Of a stretch of DNA of 64,000 nt, positions 29,674-40,469 are shown piece after piece. This DNA comes from a bacterium (GTDB lineage: Bacteria > Planctomycetota > Planctomycetia > Isosphaerales > Isosphaeraceae): positions 1-64,000 of the forward strand of contig WGMM01000041.1 in assembly GCA_016125085.1 (NCBI GenBank). Reading direction: 5' to 3'. Made by a program: the position numbers and the translations under genes. Below the pieces are notes generated by a model. That model saw only the letters and a program-made list of their open reading frames with translations. It was not told where the DNA came from and did no database searches. Each line of letters opens with the position of its first letter. The stretch's first letter is position 1.

Positions 29674-29921
29674 ACTCCTTTGTGCAGGCCGTCGAATCGC
29701 GGCGGACTCGCTCCGCGCGGTGCGTCACAACGATTCGCCGTCGGACAAGGGCAATCCATGCCCTGTCATGTCCGTCTAATTAGTCGTCATCGGAAAATTC
29801 GTCAAGCCGAGTTCGTCTTTTCGGAAATTTCAGAAATTTCGACGAATCGGAAGACGCCTGAAAACTGATGGGGGCTGAGACGTTCGAAGCGATTCGGCCC
29901 ATGCGGAACCAGGCGGATTCA

Positions 29922-30296
29922 TCACTTCGTTTCGAGTTCGCGGATGCGTTCGCGTACCAGGTCGTCGAGCATGGCATGTGGCCCGAGCGGCGGGCCGAGC
30001 CGGAATTCGACTTCGGGGAATTCGCCGGCCAGGTTGTCCCGCGCTTCGACCAGGTCGCGATTCAGGTGAACGCCGGCCGAAAGGAAGTAGGGGATCATCA
30101 GAACGACGCTCGCCCCCCTGGCTACGCAGGTTCTGCCGCCCGCGACGATGTCTGGCTCCGCCAGTTCGAGAAACGAGGCCTCGACGATCCCGTAGCGGCC
30201 TTCCCGAATGAGCCGGCCGGCCAGGTCGAAGAGTTCCTGGTTGGCTTCGGCGCGGCGGCTTCCATGAGCCATCAGCAATATGGCGGTGTCGGGCAT
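29922..30296 (-). CDS. CbiX/sirohydrochlorin chelatase-like protein
   Basis: ILLMAHGSRRAEANQEL, PYFLSAGVHLNRDL. Confidence 0.85.
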   Translation of the reverse strand: MPDTAILLMAHGSRRAEANQELFDLAGRLIREGRYGIVEASFLELAEPDIVAGGRTCVARGASVVLMIPYFLSAGVHLNRDLVEARDNLAGEFPEVEFRLGPPLGPHAMLDDLVRERIRELETK

Positions 30297-30383
30297 GTCG
30301 ATCGGGTCCGTCGAAGGGCGAATTCGAAAGCAGTTCAGTCACTTGTTTTTTGTAGGCGGGTACGGCCGATCGAACGGAATCGA

Positions 30384-31259
30384 TCAGCCCTTGACGACGG
30401 AATTCGTCAGTTTGCCGATACCCGAGATGCTGATATGCACGAGATCGCCGGCGATCAGGCTGAAGTCGTCGGGCGGGACGATGCCCGTGCCGGTCATGAG
30501 CAGAACGCCTGTGGGGAAAGTGGCGTCGCGGCCGAGCCAGTGCGCAAGTTCGGTGAATTCGCGTTTCATCTGGTCGAGCGAAGTCGATTCATGCACGAGT
30601 GTCGCACCATCGCGGACGATCTCGACCGTGATCTTCGTGGCGTGCTTCTCGGGCAGGGCCGCCAGGGGCACGATGGCAGGCCCGAGGGCGCAGCAGCCGT
30701 CGTGGACTTTCGCCTGGGGCAGGTAGAGCGGGTTTTCGCCTTCGATGTCGCGGGCCGAGACGTCGTCGCCGATCGTCACGCCGATGATTTCGAGCTTGTT
30801 CGACAGAACCAGCGTCAGTTCCGGCTCCGGCACGCACCAGTTCGAATCGTTGCGCACGCGGATGGATCCGTTCGGGCCGACGGTACGGAACTGGGTCGCC
30901 TTGAAGAAAAGTTCCGGACGTTCAGCGGTGTAGACCAGGTCATAAAACGAACCGCCCGACTTCGACTCTTCCTGCCTGGCGATTTTCGAGCGGTGATAGG
31001 TGACGCCTGAGCCCCAGACTTCCTGGCTGTCGATCGGGGCAAGGATCCGGACCGATTCGACCGGCAGTTCGACGACGGTCGACGTTGCCAGTTCGGCCAG
31101 ATACTGCGCGGGATTTTCGGCCGTGAGGACGTGGTCGAGCGTGAGGAAGGGATCGCAGGCGCCGATCTTGCGGCCGTCATCGATCAGGAAACCCCACCGC
31201 GACTCCGATCGATCGAGCGGTCGGAATTTGACGAAGGGTGGGTAGACGGCTGAAGACAT
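30384..31259 (-). CDS. Fumarylacetoacetate hydrolase family protein
   Basis: [57 protein letters not shown]. Confidence 0.9.
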   Translation of the reverse strand: MSSAVYPPFVKFRPLDRSESRWGFLIDDGRKIGACDPFLTLDHVLTAENPAQYLAELATSTVVELPVESVRILAPIDSQEVWGSGVTYHRSKIARQEESKSGGSFYDLVYTAERPELFFKATQFRTVGPNGSIRVRNDSNWCVPEPELTLVLSNKLEIIGVTIGDDVSARDIEGENPLYLPQAKVHDGCCALGPAIVPLAALPEKHATKITVEIVRDGATLVHESTSLDQMKREFTELAHWLGRDATFPTGVLLMTGTGIVPPDDFSLIAGDLVHISISGIGKLTNSVVKG

Positions 31260-31544
31260 CGACGAAGCCTCGAATTCTGGTCTCGGTATATGGGGGGCAC
31301 GAACGGGAGCTGCTGGTTGAAGCGAGTCATCGTATCGTGCCGGATTGTGCGTCTGGAATAACCGAATTTACCGTTGCCGGTCAACGACCGGAGCGGAAAT
31401 CCATCCGCGGGATGCATTGTCGGGCCGGTGAACCGGATCCATAATGGAGTGAACGGCCTTTCGAACGAAAGCCAGCGATCGAAAGAAATCGATCGGACGT
31501 GCCACGATCCTGCCGCATCGAATTCGCTTCAGGGACGCAGAGCC

Positions 31545-32114
31545 ATGCCGGTCAACGAAATCGAACTGAACTTGCTGAAGCGCTGTTTCGATCATCAGGA
31601 AGGTGCCTGGCCCGATTTCGTGGACAGTTTTCTCGGACTGATTTACCACGTGATCGGCTTGACGTCGCAGAACCGGAGCGTCGTGCTTTCCGACTCGGAT
31701 CACGAAACGCTCGCGGGCGAGATTCTCGAAGAACTCGTGCGAAACGATTACGCCCTGCTTCGACAGTTTCGGGGCGAAAGTTCGCTGGCGGCATATCTTA
31801 CGGTCGTCACCCGGCGGATCTGCGTTCGCCGGCTGGTGATGATGCGGCAGGAGGCGGCGCTGGGGCATGTCCACGCGCATCGTCAGACGTTCGATGGCAG
31901 TTCGTCCGAGATCGAGCCGGTGCTCGCACTGGCGGAAGTGGATCGCCTGCTGGGCATTCTCGAGCCCGACGATGCCCGGATCGTCCGGCTCTACCATGTC
32001 GAGTTTCTCGGTTTCCGCGATATCGCACGCAAGCTCGACATCGAAGAACAGGAAGTCACCGAAGTGCTCCGCACTGCGCGAAAACGGCTGAGTGAGGAAC
32101 CGGCCACCGAGTGA
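31545..32114 (+). CDS. RNA polymerase sigma factor, ECF/sigma-70 family
   Basis: FRGESSLAAYLTVVTRRICVRRLV and C-terminal HTH FRDIARKLDIEEQEVTEVLRTARKRL. Confidence 0.85.
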   Translation: MPVNEIELNLLKRCFDHQEGAWPDFVDSFLGLIYHVIGLTSQNRSVVLSDSDHETLAGEILEELVRNDYALLRQFRGESSLAAYLTVVTRRICVRRLVMMRQEAALGHVHAHRQTFDGSSSEIEPVLALAEVDRLLGILEPDDARIVRLYHVEFLGFRDIARKLDIEEQEVTEVLRTARKRLSEEPATE

Positions 32115-32195
32115 TTCGACACCCGGGCGATCGCGATCGGCCGATGAGGCCGGATCCGGTCGATCCAGCGCAAATCGGTTCGATCCGCTCCGATT

Positions 32196-33572
32196 TCACT
32201 CGCGACCCGTTTCGGTGGGGCGGGTCGCCATCTTCGAACCTGACTCCCTGGCATAATCCCGGGCATATTCGCCCAGCTGGCACGCGACGGGGTCGGCGTT
32301 CCAGCGATCAGGCTCCAGCACCGGCAGAACGTCGGAATACAGGACTGTGACGCCCCCTTTTGGCCGATAGCCCCGGTGGCGTTCGATCGCGGCCAGGATA
32401 TCGCGCATCGACCAGCCTTGATCGATGAATCGGTAAATGCCGACCCAGGCGGGTGTTCGGTCCATGTTTCCATGGCAGTGGACGAGCACGGGCCAGTTGT
32501 TCGGGTCTCTGGCCGCTTCGAGGGTTTTGCGGACGAAGGCTTCGCCCTGGCTCGAAGCGTCGGCCCGGATGTAGCGAATCCCGTGTTTTTCCGCGAAGGC
32601 ACGCTCGGCCGGATAATCGCGGTGCCGCTGCGGCGTGTCCTCATTGAACAGGTTGATGATCGTTTTGAACCCGTGCCTTGAATAGGCCAGAGCAAGCCCG
32701 TCAGGCGGCGGCATGGCACTGGCGTAGAGCTGGCCGGGGACGATCACCTTCAGCCTCGGAATCGGCCAGTGAAGCCAGTGGACATAGAACCCGGCCTGGA
32801 TGATGCCCAGGACCGCGAGGCCGATCACGCCTTTGCGTAATGTCCTTCGCCCGAACGTGGCATCAGTCGGCACTCCGGTTGAAGCCAGGCGGCTCAAGAG
32901 TGACGTATCGAGAATGACCATGGCGATGACCATCGCCCAGCGCGGCCAGTAGCCCCAGGGCTCCGGGTCGGGAAGGCCGGTCACTCGCCAGAGAATGCAG
33001 AATGCGGCGATGACGGAAAGAGCCCGCCAGGCCGGTGTCAACCTGCGATAGATTTCCCGGCCGTGACGGAACATGGGCACGATGATCAGGGCGAGGATGC
33101 CTGTCGCCAGGGCGAGCAGTCCGACGCGGACGATGCCGGGAGTGCCTGCCCGGCCGATCGCCTGAAACGAAAGACCATGCCAGCCGTCCGCGGGCGGATC
33201 AGGGGCGGAGCCGACCCAGAGGCCCGTCAGGAGCAGGCCGGTGATGATGCGATCGATCGCAAGACGCTGCGAATCGCCGGAACGGAGATTCCCGCCGAGG
33301 CGCTCGGCCAGGAGCACTCCGAAACCGAGCGCGCTGAGGTAAAGAGCGAGCAGGTCAAGCGTGTCGCCCGGCTCGGCGATTCGATAGGCGAAGGGGGCAT
33401 AGGGGCTGAAATGATCCCGCTGAAGGCCGGGATATTCCGGGTCGAAGTCATGCGAAAAATCGACGACGTGCCAGATTGCGACCAGAACGATGAGTGCACA
33501 AAGCAGCATCGCCGCATAGGCGCCGTCGGCAGCTCGCGCGAACCGACCGATTCGTTGCACGAAGCGGTTCAT
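32196..33572 (-). CDS. Polytopic membrane protein with C-terminal dual-specificity/tyrosine phosphatase domain
   Basis: Multiple TM segments, then CX5R signature VLVHCHGNMDRTPAWVGIYR. Confidence 0.82.
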   Translation of the reverse strand: MNRFVQRIGRFARAADGAYAAMLLCALIVLVAIWHVVDFSHDFDPEYPGLQRDHFSPYAPFAYRIAEPGDTLDLLALYLSALGFGVLLAERLGGNLRSGDSQRLAIDRIITGLLLTGLWVGSAPDPPADGWHGLSFQAIGRAGTPGIVRVGLLALATGILALIIVPMFRHGREIYRRLTPAWRALSVIAAFCILWRVTGLPDPEPWGYWPRWAMVIAMVILDTSLLSRLASTGVPTDATFGRRTLRKGVIGLAVLGIIQAGFYVHWLHWPIPRLKVIVPGQLYASAMPPPDGLALAYSRHGFKTIINLFNEDTPQRHRDYPAERAFAEKHGIRYIRADASSQGEAFVRKTLEAARDPNNWPVLVHCHGNMDRTPAWVGIYRFIDQGWSMRDILAAIERHRGYRPKGGVTVLYSDVLPVLEPDRWNADPVACQLGEYARDYARESGSKMATRPTETGRE

Positions 33573-33725
33573 GGTACAGGGAATCCTTCCCGGTAATGGA
33601 ACTGCGCTGGGACGTCTTGTCCAGGCTTACGACCGATCTTGCTTCGAAACGCGATGCCGGTCAATGCCTGTTCGCGGGCGATTCCGGGCAAGCGAACGTT
33701 ACTGGCTTCCGGCAACGACGCCCGA

Positions 33726-34781
33726 TCACTTGCGAAGGACAGGGCTTTCGATACCGAAGTGTGGGCTGGGCATTGACTTCGATGTGTCGGTCGATGGCGT
33801 GATCACACGCAGCTCCGCGGCTGCGGGGCTGTGGTCGAGGGCCCAGAAGAAGTAATCGTTGGCGTTTTCGGGATCCGCGAGCACACGCGCTTCGATCTGG
33901 CGCAATTCCTGCTGCACAAGCTCGGAGATGTCAGCATTCGGTGCAATATGTCGAGGCTCGGCGAATTCGAGCCGGTGCGTGCCGCCGGGAAGCATGGAGC
34001 AATAGACCGAAACGACGGGGGCGCCGGATCTTTGGGCCAGGATCGCCCAGATCGGGGTGAACTTCCAGTGCTCGCCGAGGAACTGGGCCGTGACGGACTG
34101 GTTGTCGAGCCAGCGGACGTCGGAGGCGACCAGGATGATGTAACGCGACTTCAGCACTCGCAGGCTGCGGATGATCGATGCGACGCCGTCGTTGCCCTTT
34201 TTCTTGCGGGAAACGAACATCTCCTGCTGACCCATGGTGCCGGTCGAGGAGAAATAGGTTTCGAGCGATTTGCTGAGGTGCCGGGGCCGCTCGGTGAGGA
34301 ATCGGAAGTCGAGGTTTTTCCGGAGCATCCAGTGTGCCGGCAGAATATGGCCACCGAAGTGGTTCGATAGAAGGACGACGCCACGCTGTTCGGCCATCGC
34401 CTGTTCGAGATGTTCGCCACCGACGATTTCGAACGCGTTCAGGGCCCGATCGGCATCGGGACCGTCCAGAAGGACGTCGCGCAAACGCCAGCGGGTCAGC
34501 CGGCCTGAGAGGTTGCGGGCCGTAGTCGAAAGGTCCCAGCTGGCGTTCATTCGCTGGGCAGCTTCGGCGACGGCCTGGTCAATGTGCCGGCGCAGTTCGG
34601 GCACACGGTCGTATTCCCAGCGGCCAATGCTTTCGACGAAGTTCGTCGCGCGGTCGATCGGCATGCGGCGCAGCACCGGAACTGCGAACGTGTTCATGAG
34701 CCATTTTCGCAAGTTCATGCCGCTTCGACGCATCAGCTCACTCCGACGTCCATGTCGTTCGATTCGCTCGTCCGGATCCAT
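33726..34781 (-). CDS. LpxL/HtrB-like lysophospholipid acyltransferase
   Basis: VVLLSNHFGGHILPAHWML, GAPVVSVYCSMLPGGTHRLEF pattern; start probably downstream at MNLRKWLM. Confidence 0.75.
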   Translation of the reverse strand: MDPDERIERHGRRSELMRRSGMNLRKWLMNTFAVPVLRRMPIDRATNFVESIGRWEYDRVPELRRHIDQAVAEAAQRMNASWDLSTTARNLSGRLTRWRLRDVLLDGPDADRALNAFEIVGGEHLEQAMAEQRGVVLLSNHFGGHILPAHWMLRKNLDFRFLTERPRHLSKSLETYFSSTGTMGQQEMFVSRKKKGNDGVASIIRSLRVLKSRYIILVASDVRWLDNQSVTAQFLGEHWKFTPIWAILAQRSGAPVVSVYCSMLPGGTHRLEFAEPRHIAPNADISELVQQELRQIEARVLADPENANDYFFWALDHSPAAAELRVITPSTDTSKSMPSPHFGIESPVLRK

Positions 34782-34821
34782 CCATGCATGTGCCGCCGCG
34801 AACGGCGGCTCTCATCGGCCG

Positions 34822-35079
34822 TCAGGCGGCAGAGAGTTTCAAACCTCGCTGGGCCATCAGGTTCAGGACGTCGCCGACGCTCGCGATCGCGCCGATTTCG
34901 TCATCGGTCAGTTCGAAGTTGTAGTTGTCCTGAATCGAAAGCAGGACGCCGACGAGGTCGAGGCTGTCCACGCCGAGATCCTGAACGAACCGGCTCGAAT
35001 CGTTGATCAGAACATGGGCCGGAATCTTCGCGGCCTGACGGATGACGGCATAAAGTTCCTCGCGTCGAATTTCATTCAT
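34822..35079 (-). CDS. Acyl carrier protein
   Basis: DLGVDSLDLVGVLLSIQD phosphopantetheine site; overlaps KS stop by 8 nt. Confidence 0.9.
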   Translation of the reverse strand: MNEIRREELYAVIRQAAKIPAHVLINDSSRFVQDLGVDSLDLVGVLLSIQDNYNFELTDDEIGAIASVGDVLNLMAQRGLKLSAA

Positions 35080-36364
35080 CGTTCCATCTCCTGAACACGA
35101 GGGCGTTGTTCGTGCCACCGAACCCGAACGATGCGGACATCGCGTATTCGATGTCGCATGGTCTGGAATGGTTGGGGACGTAATCCAGAGTCAGTTCCGG
35201 GTCGGCTACATAATTAATCGTCGGCACGATTCGTCCTCGCCTTAAGGATTCCACGGTCGTAATCGCTTCGATCGCCGAAGCCGCGCCCAGCGAATGGCCC
35301 AGAGCGCCTTTGATCGAACTGATCGGCAGATTCGGGGCGTGATCGCCGAAAACCGCTGTCAGGGCTTGAGTTTCGGTCGCGTCGTTGACGCTCGTGCTGG
35401 TGCCGTGAGCGTTGTAATGCCCGATTCGTTCTTTCGTCAGTCCTGAATCCTGAATCGCCAGGTTCAGACATTTTTCGATGCGAGGGGCGTAGGGGGCCGC
35501 CATGTGGTATCCGTCCGAATTGACCGCCATGCCGGCGAGTTCCGCCAGGATTTCGAGACCCAGCTCCCGCGCTTTTTCGAGTGTGGTGAGCGACAGCATG
35601 CCGGCGGCCTCGCTCATGACGAAACCGCAACGGTCCTCAGAAAACGGCCGGCTTGCCTGTTCGGGGGCTTCGAAGGCACGGTCCGCCGGCTTGATCGTCG
35701 CCAGGGCCTTCATCGTGGCGAAGGCGTTGACGATCGAAGGCACGAAGGCACTTTCCGATGCGCCGCAGAGTACGAAATCGGCCATGCCTGCACGCAGGAG
35801 CATCGCGCCCAGGATGATCGCGTGACCGCCCGAGGCACAGGCGTTGGATGGCCCGAAGCCAGGGCCGTAGAGCCCCAGATGCTGGCTGATCTGCCCGCCG
35901 AGCTGGTTGATCAGCAGAGCGGGAACGGTGTAAGGGCCAAGGTTCAGGCGGCCCCGCGACTCGGCCCTGGCCCGTTCCTGTTCGAGCAGATCGACACCGC
36001 CGAAGGCGCTGGCGGCGACGACACCGACCCTGTCCGCGTCGAGGGGTTTTCCGGCAAGGGGCTTCCACGCTTCGTCGGCGGCTTTCAGGCCGAGGTGGAG
36101 GAAGCGGGCTTCGAGCTTGGCGAGCCGGGCGTCTTCACCCGGAGTGCCCGGGCCGACGCCTTCGACGAAGCCGCCGATGTCGACGAGGAACTTTTCGGAG
36201 GGCAGGCGGGTGCGATCACGCCTGAGGCCGCCCCGGCCGCCTTCGAGCCCCGCCCAGGTCGTCGGCCAATCCGTGCCCAGACAGGTGACGGCACCCATGC
36301 CGACGACGACGATTCGGGAGGTTGGGGCAAGATTGCGGCGATCGGATGACATCGACGAACTCAT
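35072..36364 (-). CDS. Beta-ketoacyl-[ACP] synthase family protein
   Basis: Active sites NACASGGHA, YNAHGTSTSVND, IKGALGHSLGAAS. Confidence 0.93.
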   Translation of the reverse strand: MSSSMSSDRRNLAPTSRIVVVGMGAVTCLGTDWPTTWAGLEGGRGGLRRDRTRLPSEKFLVDIGGFVEGVGPGTPGEDARLAKLEARFLHLGLKAADEAWKPLAGKPLDADRVGVVAASAFGGVDLLEQERARAESRGRLNLGPYTVPALLINQLGGQISQHLGLYGPGFGPSNACASGGHAIILGAMLLRAGMADFVLCGASESAFVPSIVNAFATMKALATIKPADRAFEAPEQASRPFSEDRCGFVMSEAAGMLSLTTLEKARELGLEILAELAGMAVNSDGYHMAAPYAPRIEKCLNLAIQDSGLTKERIGHYNAHGTSTSVNDATETQALTAVFGDHAPNLPISSIKGALGHSLGAASAIEAITTVESLRRGRIVPTINYVADPELTLDYVPNHSRPCDIEYAMSASFGFGGTNNALVFRRWNDE

Positions 36365-36555
36365 GAAAAGTGAAGGGCGGACATGGTGGGCCCGGTGGCC
36401 GTGGTCCGGGATCGGATCAATTCGATTCTAACGACAGCGTAAAATTTGTCGATTCGGAATCAGCGATCGTTTCAGAACATCGGGACGAATCAGATCAGGT
36501 TTCGATCCAGGTCGCGAATCGGGCGAAAAACCGTATGAGGCACCCGGGAAAAACC

Positions 36556-36588
36556 AAAAGCGGGAGCCCTTTCGGGCAGCCCGCTTTT
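36556..36588. terminator. Terminator hairpin
   Basis: AAAAGCGGG-agccctttcgggcag-CCCGCTTTT. Confidence 0.7.
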
Positions 36589-36644
36589 CGTTGGAGTTCC
36601 GCACGTGGTCGGAACTGTCCAGTGCACGGTTCCATCCGGTCCGG

Positions 36645-37493
36645 TCAGATGCCGGCGTTTTTCTTGATGAATGCCAGGCCTTCTCGGGCGAGGGCCATCG
36701 AGTCGGGGAAGATGTCGCGCCAGATTTTGGTGGCGGCGGCGATGTTCGGGAGGGCTGAGCCGAAGGCCTCGATGGTGAGGTAGCCGCTGTAGTCCGAAGC
36801 TTTGACGGCCTTCCAGAACGTGTCCCAGTGGACCTGACCGGTGCCCGGGATGCCCCGGTCGTTTTCGGAAATATGAATGTGCTTCACGACGTTTTTGCAC
36901 GATTCGAAGGCTTTCGCCTGACACTTTTCCTCGATATTGGCGTGGAAGGTGTCGTACATCATGGCGAGCGAAGGGTGGTCGACGGCGTTCACGAACCTGG
37001 CTGCCTGTGCGGCTGTCGTGAGGAAGTAGATTTCGAACCTGTTGAGGTATTCGATGCAAAGCTGGATCTTGCGCGCGGCGGCTTCTTCGGCGACTTTTTT
37101 CATCGTCTCGACGCCGTGGGCGAATTCGGCGTCGGTCGGGAACGAACCCGAGAACACGCCGATGGCCGAGTGATAAGGGCCGACGAGCGTTTCGCAGCCG
37201 AATTCAGCGCCGCAGTCAAGCACCTTCTTCAGATGATCGACGGCCGCCTGGCGGATCTTGGCGTCGGGCGAGATCGGGTTGGTGTCGGGCCCGACGACGG
37301 TCACGGCCGTGGCGCCCAGGCCTTCGTCCTTGAGCAGCTTGCCGAGCCACGTGTATTTCTTCGGATCTTCGACGTCGAAGAGAGGGATTTCGACCGAGTC
37401 GAAGCCGATCTTCTTCAAGTCCTTGATCAGCGGAATGTGGGCCTCGGTCACGATATCGGCCCACAAGAGCAGGTTCATGCCGGTCTTGAGCAT
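36645..37493 (-). CDS. Sugar phosphate isomerase/epimerase (TIM barrel)
   Basis: SVEIPLFD, LCIEYLNRFEIYFLTT, MYDTFHANIEE, HIHISENDRGIPGTGQVHW. Confidence 0.9.
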   Translation of the reverse strand: MLKTGMNLLLWADIVTEAHIPLIKDLKKIGFDSVEIPLFDVEDPKKYTWLGKLLKDEGLGATAVTVVGPDTNPISPDAKIRQAAVDHLKKVLDCGAEFGCETLVGPYHSAIGVFSGSFPTDAEFAHGVETMKKVAEEAAARKIQLCIEYLNRFEIYFLTTAAQAARFVNAVDHPSLAMMYDTFHANIEEKCQAKAFESCKNVVKHIHISENDRGIPGTGQVHWDTFWKAVKASDYSGYLTIEAFGSALPNIAAATKIWRDIFPDSMALAREGLAFIKKNAGI

Positions 37494-37618
37494 CGCGTGC
37501 GGTTCTTTCCGTAATCGGGTTGTGCGGGTTCAGAGGGGCGATAAGAATTCGCGGCCGGCAGGTTCTTTCGAGATTGGCCTGGCCGGCCGTGTCCGAACGT
37601 CAGATCGATCCGGTCGTG

Positions 37619-38767
37619 TCAGACTCGAACCACTTCCCAGGAACGGGCTTTGGCCGATTCCAGGACAGCGTCACAGACGGCCTGGGTTTCCAGCGATTCG
37701 CGGAAGGTCGGCGAGGTCGACTTGCCCTCGGCCAGGTTGGCGAGGAAGTCGGCCACCTGGTGCACGAAGGTGTGTTCGTAGCCGATCTGCAGGCCGGGCA
37801 CCCACCATTTGTCCATGTAGGGGTGGTCGCCGTCGGTCACGTGAATGCTCTTCCAGCCGCGCAGCTGGCTTTCGTCGCGATGGTCGAAGTATTCCAGGCG
37901 GTGCAGGTCATGCAGATCCCAGCGGATGGAAGCCTTCTCGCCGTTGATTTCGAGCGTGTAGAGGGCCTTGTGGCCACGGGCGTAGCGGGTCGATTCGAAC
38001 AGGCCCAGCGAGCCGTTTTCGAAGTGACAGAGGAAGGCGCAGGCGTCGTCGATACCGACCTTTTCGACCTTGCCGGTCAGGTTGTGCTTGCGTTCCTTGA
38101 CGAACGTCTCGGTCATGGCCGTGACATCCGCGATCGACCCGTTGAGCCAGATGGCCGTGTCGATGCAGTGGGCGAGGAGGTCGCCGGTGACGCCCGAACC
38201 CGCCGCGGCGACATCCAGCCGCCACAGGGCCGTGCCACCCTGGGGCAGGTCGGCCGAGATCGTCCAGTCCTGCAGGAAGTTGGCCCGGTAGTGGAAGATC
38301 CGGCCCAGGCGGCCTTCATCGATGAGCTTCTTGGCCAGGGTCACTGCCGGAACACGGCGATAGTTGTACCAGACGGTGTTGGCGACACCGGCCTTCTCCA
38401 CGGCTTCGACCATCTTGTGGCCTTCCGCCGTGTTCATGGAAAGGGGCTTTTCGCACAGGATCGCCTTGCCCGCCTGGGCGGCGGCGATGGCGATTTCGGC
38501 GTGCGTGTTGTTCGGCGTGCAGATGTCGATCGCATCGATATCTGCACGGGCGACGAGCTTGCGCCAGTCGGTCTCGACCGATTCGTAACCCCATTGATCC
38601 GCGAACGCCCGCGCGGCTTCTTCGTTACGCCCGCAAACGGCTTTCAGAACGGGCCTGTAAGCCAGGTCGGGGAAGAAGTCATTGACGCGCTTGTATCCGT
38701 TCGAATGGGTTCGGCCCATGAATCCATAGCCGACCAGACCGATATTGAGTGGTTTTTTCGTGCTCAT
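37619..38767 (-). CDS. Gfo/Idh/MocA family oxidoreductase
   Basis: [53 protein letters not shown]. Confidence 0.95.
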   Translation of the reverse strand: MSTKKPLNIGLVGYGFMGRTHSNGYKRVNDFFPDLAYRPVLKAVCGRNEEAARAFADQWGYESVETDWRKLVARADIDAIDICTPNNTHAEIAIAAAQAGKAILCEKPLSMNTAEGHKMVEAVEKAGVANTVWYNYRRVPAVTLAKKLIDEGRLGRIFHYRANFLQDWTISADLPQGGTALWRLDVAAAGSGVTGDLLAHCIDTAIWLNGSIADVTAMTETFVKERKHNLTGKVEKVGIDDACAFLCHFENGSLGLFESTRYARGHKALYTLEINGEKASIRWDLHDLHRLEYFDHRDESQLRGWKSIHVTDGDHPYMDKWWVPGLQIGYEHTFVHQVADFLANLAEGKSTSPTFRESLETQAVCDAVLESAKARSWEVVRV

Positions 38768-39027
38768 CGCAGTGCGAAGGACATTCCTGGTTGAGGAAGA
38801 ACGGAAGGAGGATGTTCGGAAGTGCCATGATTTTCACGCGAAGGGGGGCTCCGGTCAAGTGGTTTCGCCTGCGGTGGCAAGCTTGGGGGCTGAATCGGAC
38901 GGGGTTCGCTGATGGCGAACGTACGCGGGAGTCACCTGGCTCGATCGCTCCGAATCGACAGCTTTCGAAGAACCTCGTTCGGAGGATTCGGGAACGAAAA
39001 CGAAAAACGATCGAAGTTCAACAATCC

Positions 39028-39048
39028 GAGAGTTTTCGGAAAACTCTC
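39028..39048. promoter_or_regulatory. 21 bp near-perfect palindrome upstream of the PEP-CTERM gene
   Basis: GAGAGTTTTC-g-GAAAACTCTC. Confidence 0.55.
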
Positions 39049-39150
39049 AAGGTTCGGAGTTCGCGATGCCGATGGGACTTCGGAACAGTGTCCGCCCACG
39101 ATGCGGAAAATCTCTCTCCGCAAAATCTTCAGAGAATCCGGAGCCTCTGC

Positions 39151-40272
39151 ATGAGGTGCAAGCGACTATTCGGTTCGATCGTTTCTCTGGCGGTTTCGAT
39201 CGCGACCTCAAGCGCTGGTTCGAATGCCGCGGATTTGACTTTCACCGAGATTTCTCGATTCAACGTCGCTGCCGCCGGCATCGGTAGCGTGCCCTCCGCG
39301 GTCGCCTGGAACGGCAGTCGGCTCTTCATTGGCGGTTACAACACGGCCAACGGAACCGGCACCGTCGGGATCGTCGAAGTGACGAACGCCACGACGACCG
39401 GCATCGTCAACGGCACGTTCGGCACGGTTTTCGGCCAGTTCGCCAATACCCCCGGCCAGCGCGGTTACACGGGGCTTGACCTGCTCGGATCGACTCTGGC
39501 CGCTTCTTACGACAGCGGGGCCGCTGTAGCCAACGGAATCCAGAACTTCAACATCGATACGTCCAATCAGCTCTGGGGCATCACGGCCCGCGGCAGCAGC
39601 GGCGTGGCCTTCGATCCCGGGTACGGGCCGACTCAGGATGGCGCAGGAACCGCCTGGACGACGATCGGCAGCGGTCGACGCATCCTGCAGAATACGCTTA
39701 ACGGTTCGACGATCTATTCGTCGGCCAATGGCATGATCATCAATACCGGAACCGGGACGAACTGGCGTGACATCGACTTCGATCCTGAAACGGGCGACAT
39801 TTACTCGCGCCGGTCGAACGGGATTTTCAAGGGTGTCCGCGACGGTGCGAATTCGCTCAGTTCCGTCGATGTGCTCAAGCCGACCAACGCCGCGACGGAC
39901 AACATCAATGGCCAGAATTTGTCGTATATGAACGTCAGCCTGAGCACCCGGGCGATCGTCTACAACGATCGCACGTCGTCCTCGTCCGGCCAGTCGTTCC
40001 TGTCGATCATCAAGGCCATGAATACGTCCGGGACCGCACTTACGACCGACTTCACTTTCCTCAGCGGCCTGACGCCGGCCAATAGCGCGGGCTACTACTC
40101 GTTCGACTTCGACCCGGTCACGAAGACTCTGGCCATCGCCGACTTCTCGAATCGGAACGTCCACATTTTCGCAGTCGTGCCTGAGCCTTCCACGGTGGCC
40201 CTGGGCGTCGCGGGGGTCTCGATTCTGGCCATCACCGGCTGGCGGCGTCGCAAGGCCCGGGCCATGGCCTGA
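39151..40272 (+). CDS. PEP-CTERM sorting-domain protein, secreted
   Basis: Signal peptide at N-term; C-terminal VPEPSTVALGVAGVSILAITGWRRRKARA. Confidence 0.88.
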   Translation: MRCKRLFGSIVSLAVSIATSSAGSNAADLTFTEISRFNVAAAGIGSVPSAVAWNGSRLFIGGYNTANGTGTVGIVEVTNATTTGIVNGTFGTVFGQFANTPGQRGYTGLDLLGSTLAASYDSGAAVANGIQNFNIDTSNQLWGITARGSSGVAFDPGYGPTQDGAGTAWTTIGSGRRILQNTLNGSTIYSSANGMIINTGTGTNWRDIDFDPETGDIYSRRSNGIFKGVRDGANSLSSVDVLKPTNAATDNINGQNLSYMNVSLSTRAIVYNDRTSSSSGQSFLSIIKAMNTSGTALTTDFTFLSGLTPANSAGYYSFDFDPVTKTLAIADFSNRNVHIFAVVPEPSTVALGVAGVSILAITGWRRRKARAMA

Positions 40273-40303
40273 CGGAAACGGGTCGAAAAGCCAGGAAATC
40301 ACG

Positions 40304-40347
40304 ACGAACTGCCCTTCGACGAAATCGATCGGCAGTTCGTTCTTTTT
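40304..40347 (+). terminator. Intrinsic terminator
   Basis: ACGAACTGCC…GGCAGTTCGT followed by TCTTTTT. Confidence 0.8.
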
Positions 40348-40469
40348 CGCATCCGTTCAATTCGCTTGCCGAAAAGTCCGATCATGGTTCGCAGCAGGAT
40401 CGAGTCGGTTCGCGGAGATGGCCCGAAATCTATTGTCTGGCCGTACGATTCACGAGATGAGAACTCGAA

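Noticed and set aside
31374-31544. Upstream extension of the ECF sigma factor ORF
   Set aside because: Sequence before MPVNEIELN has no sigma-like features; start set at 31545.
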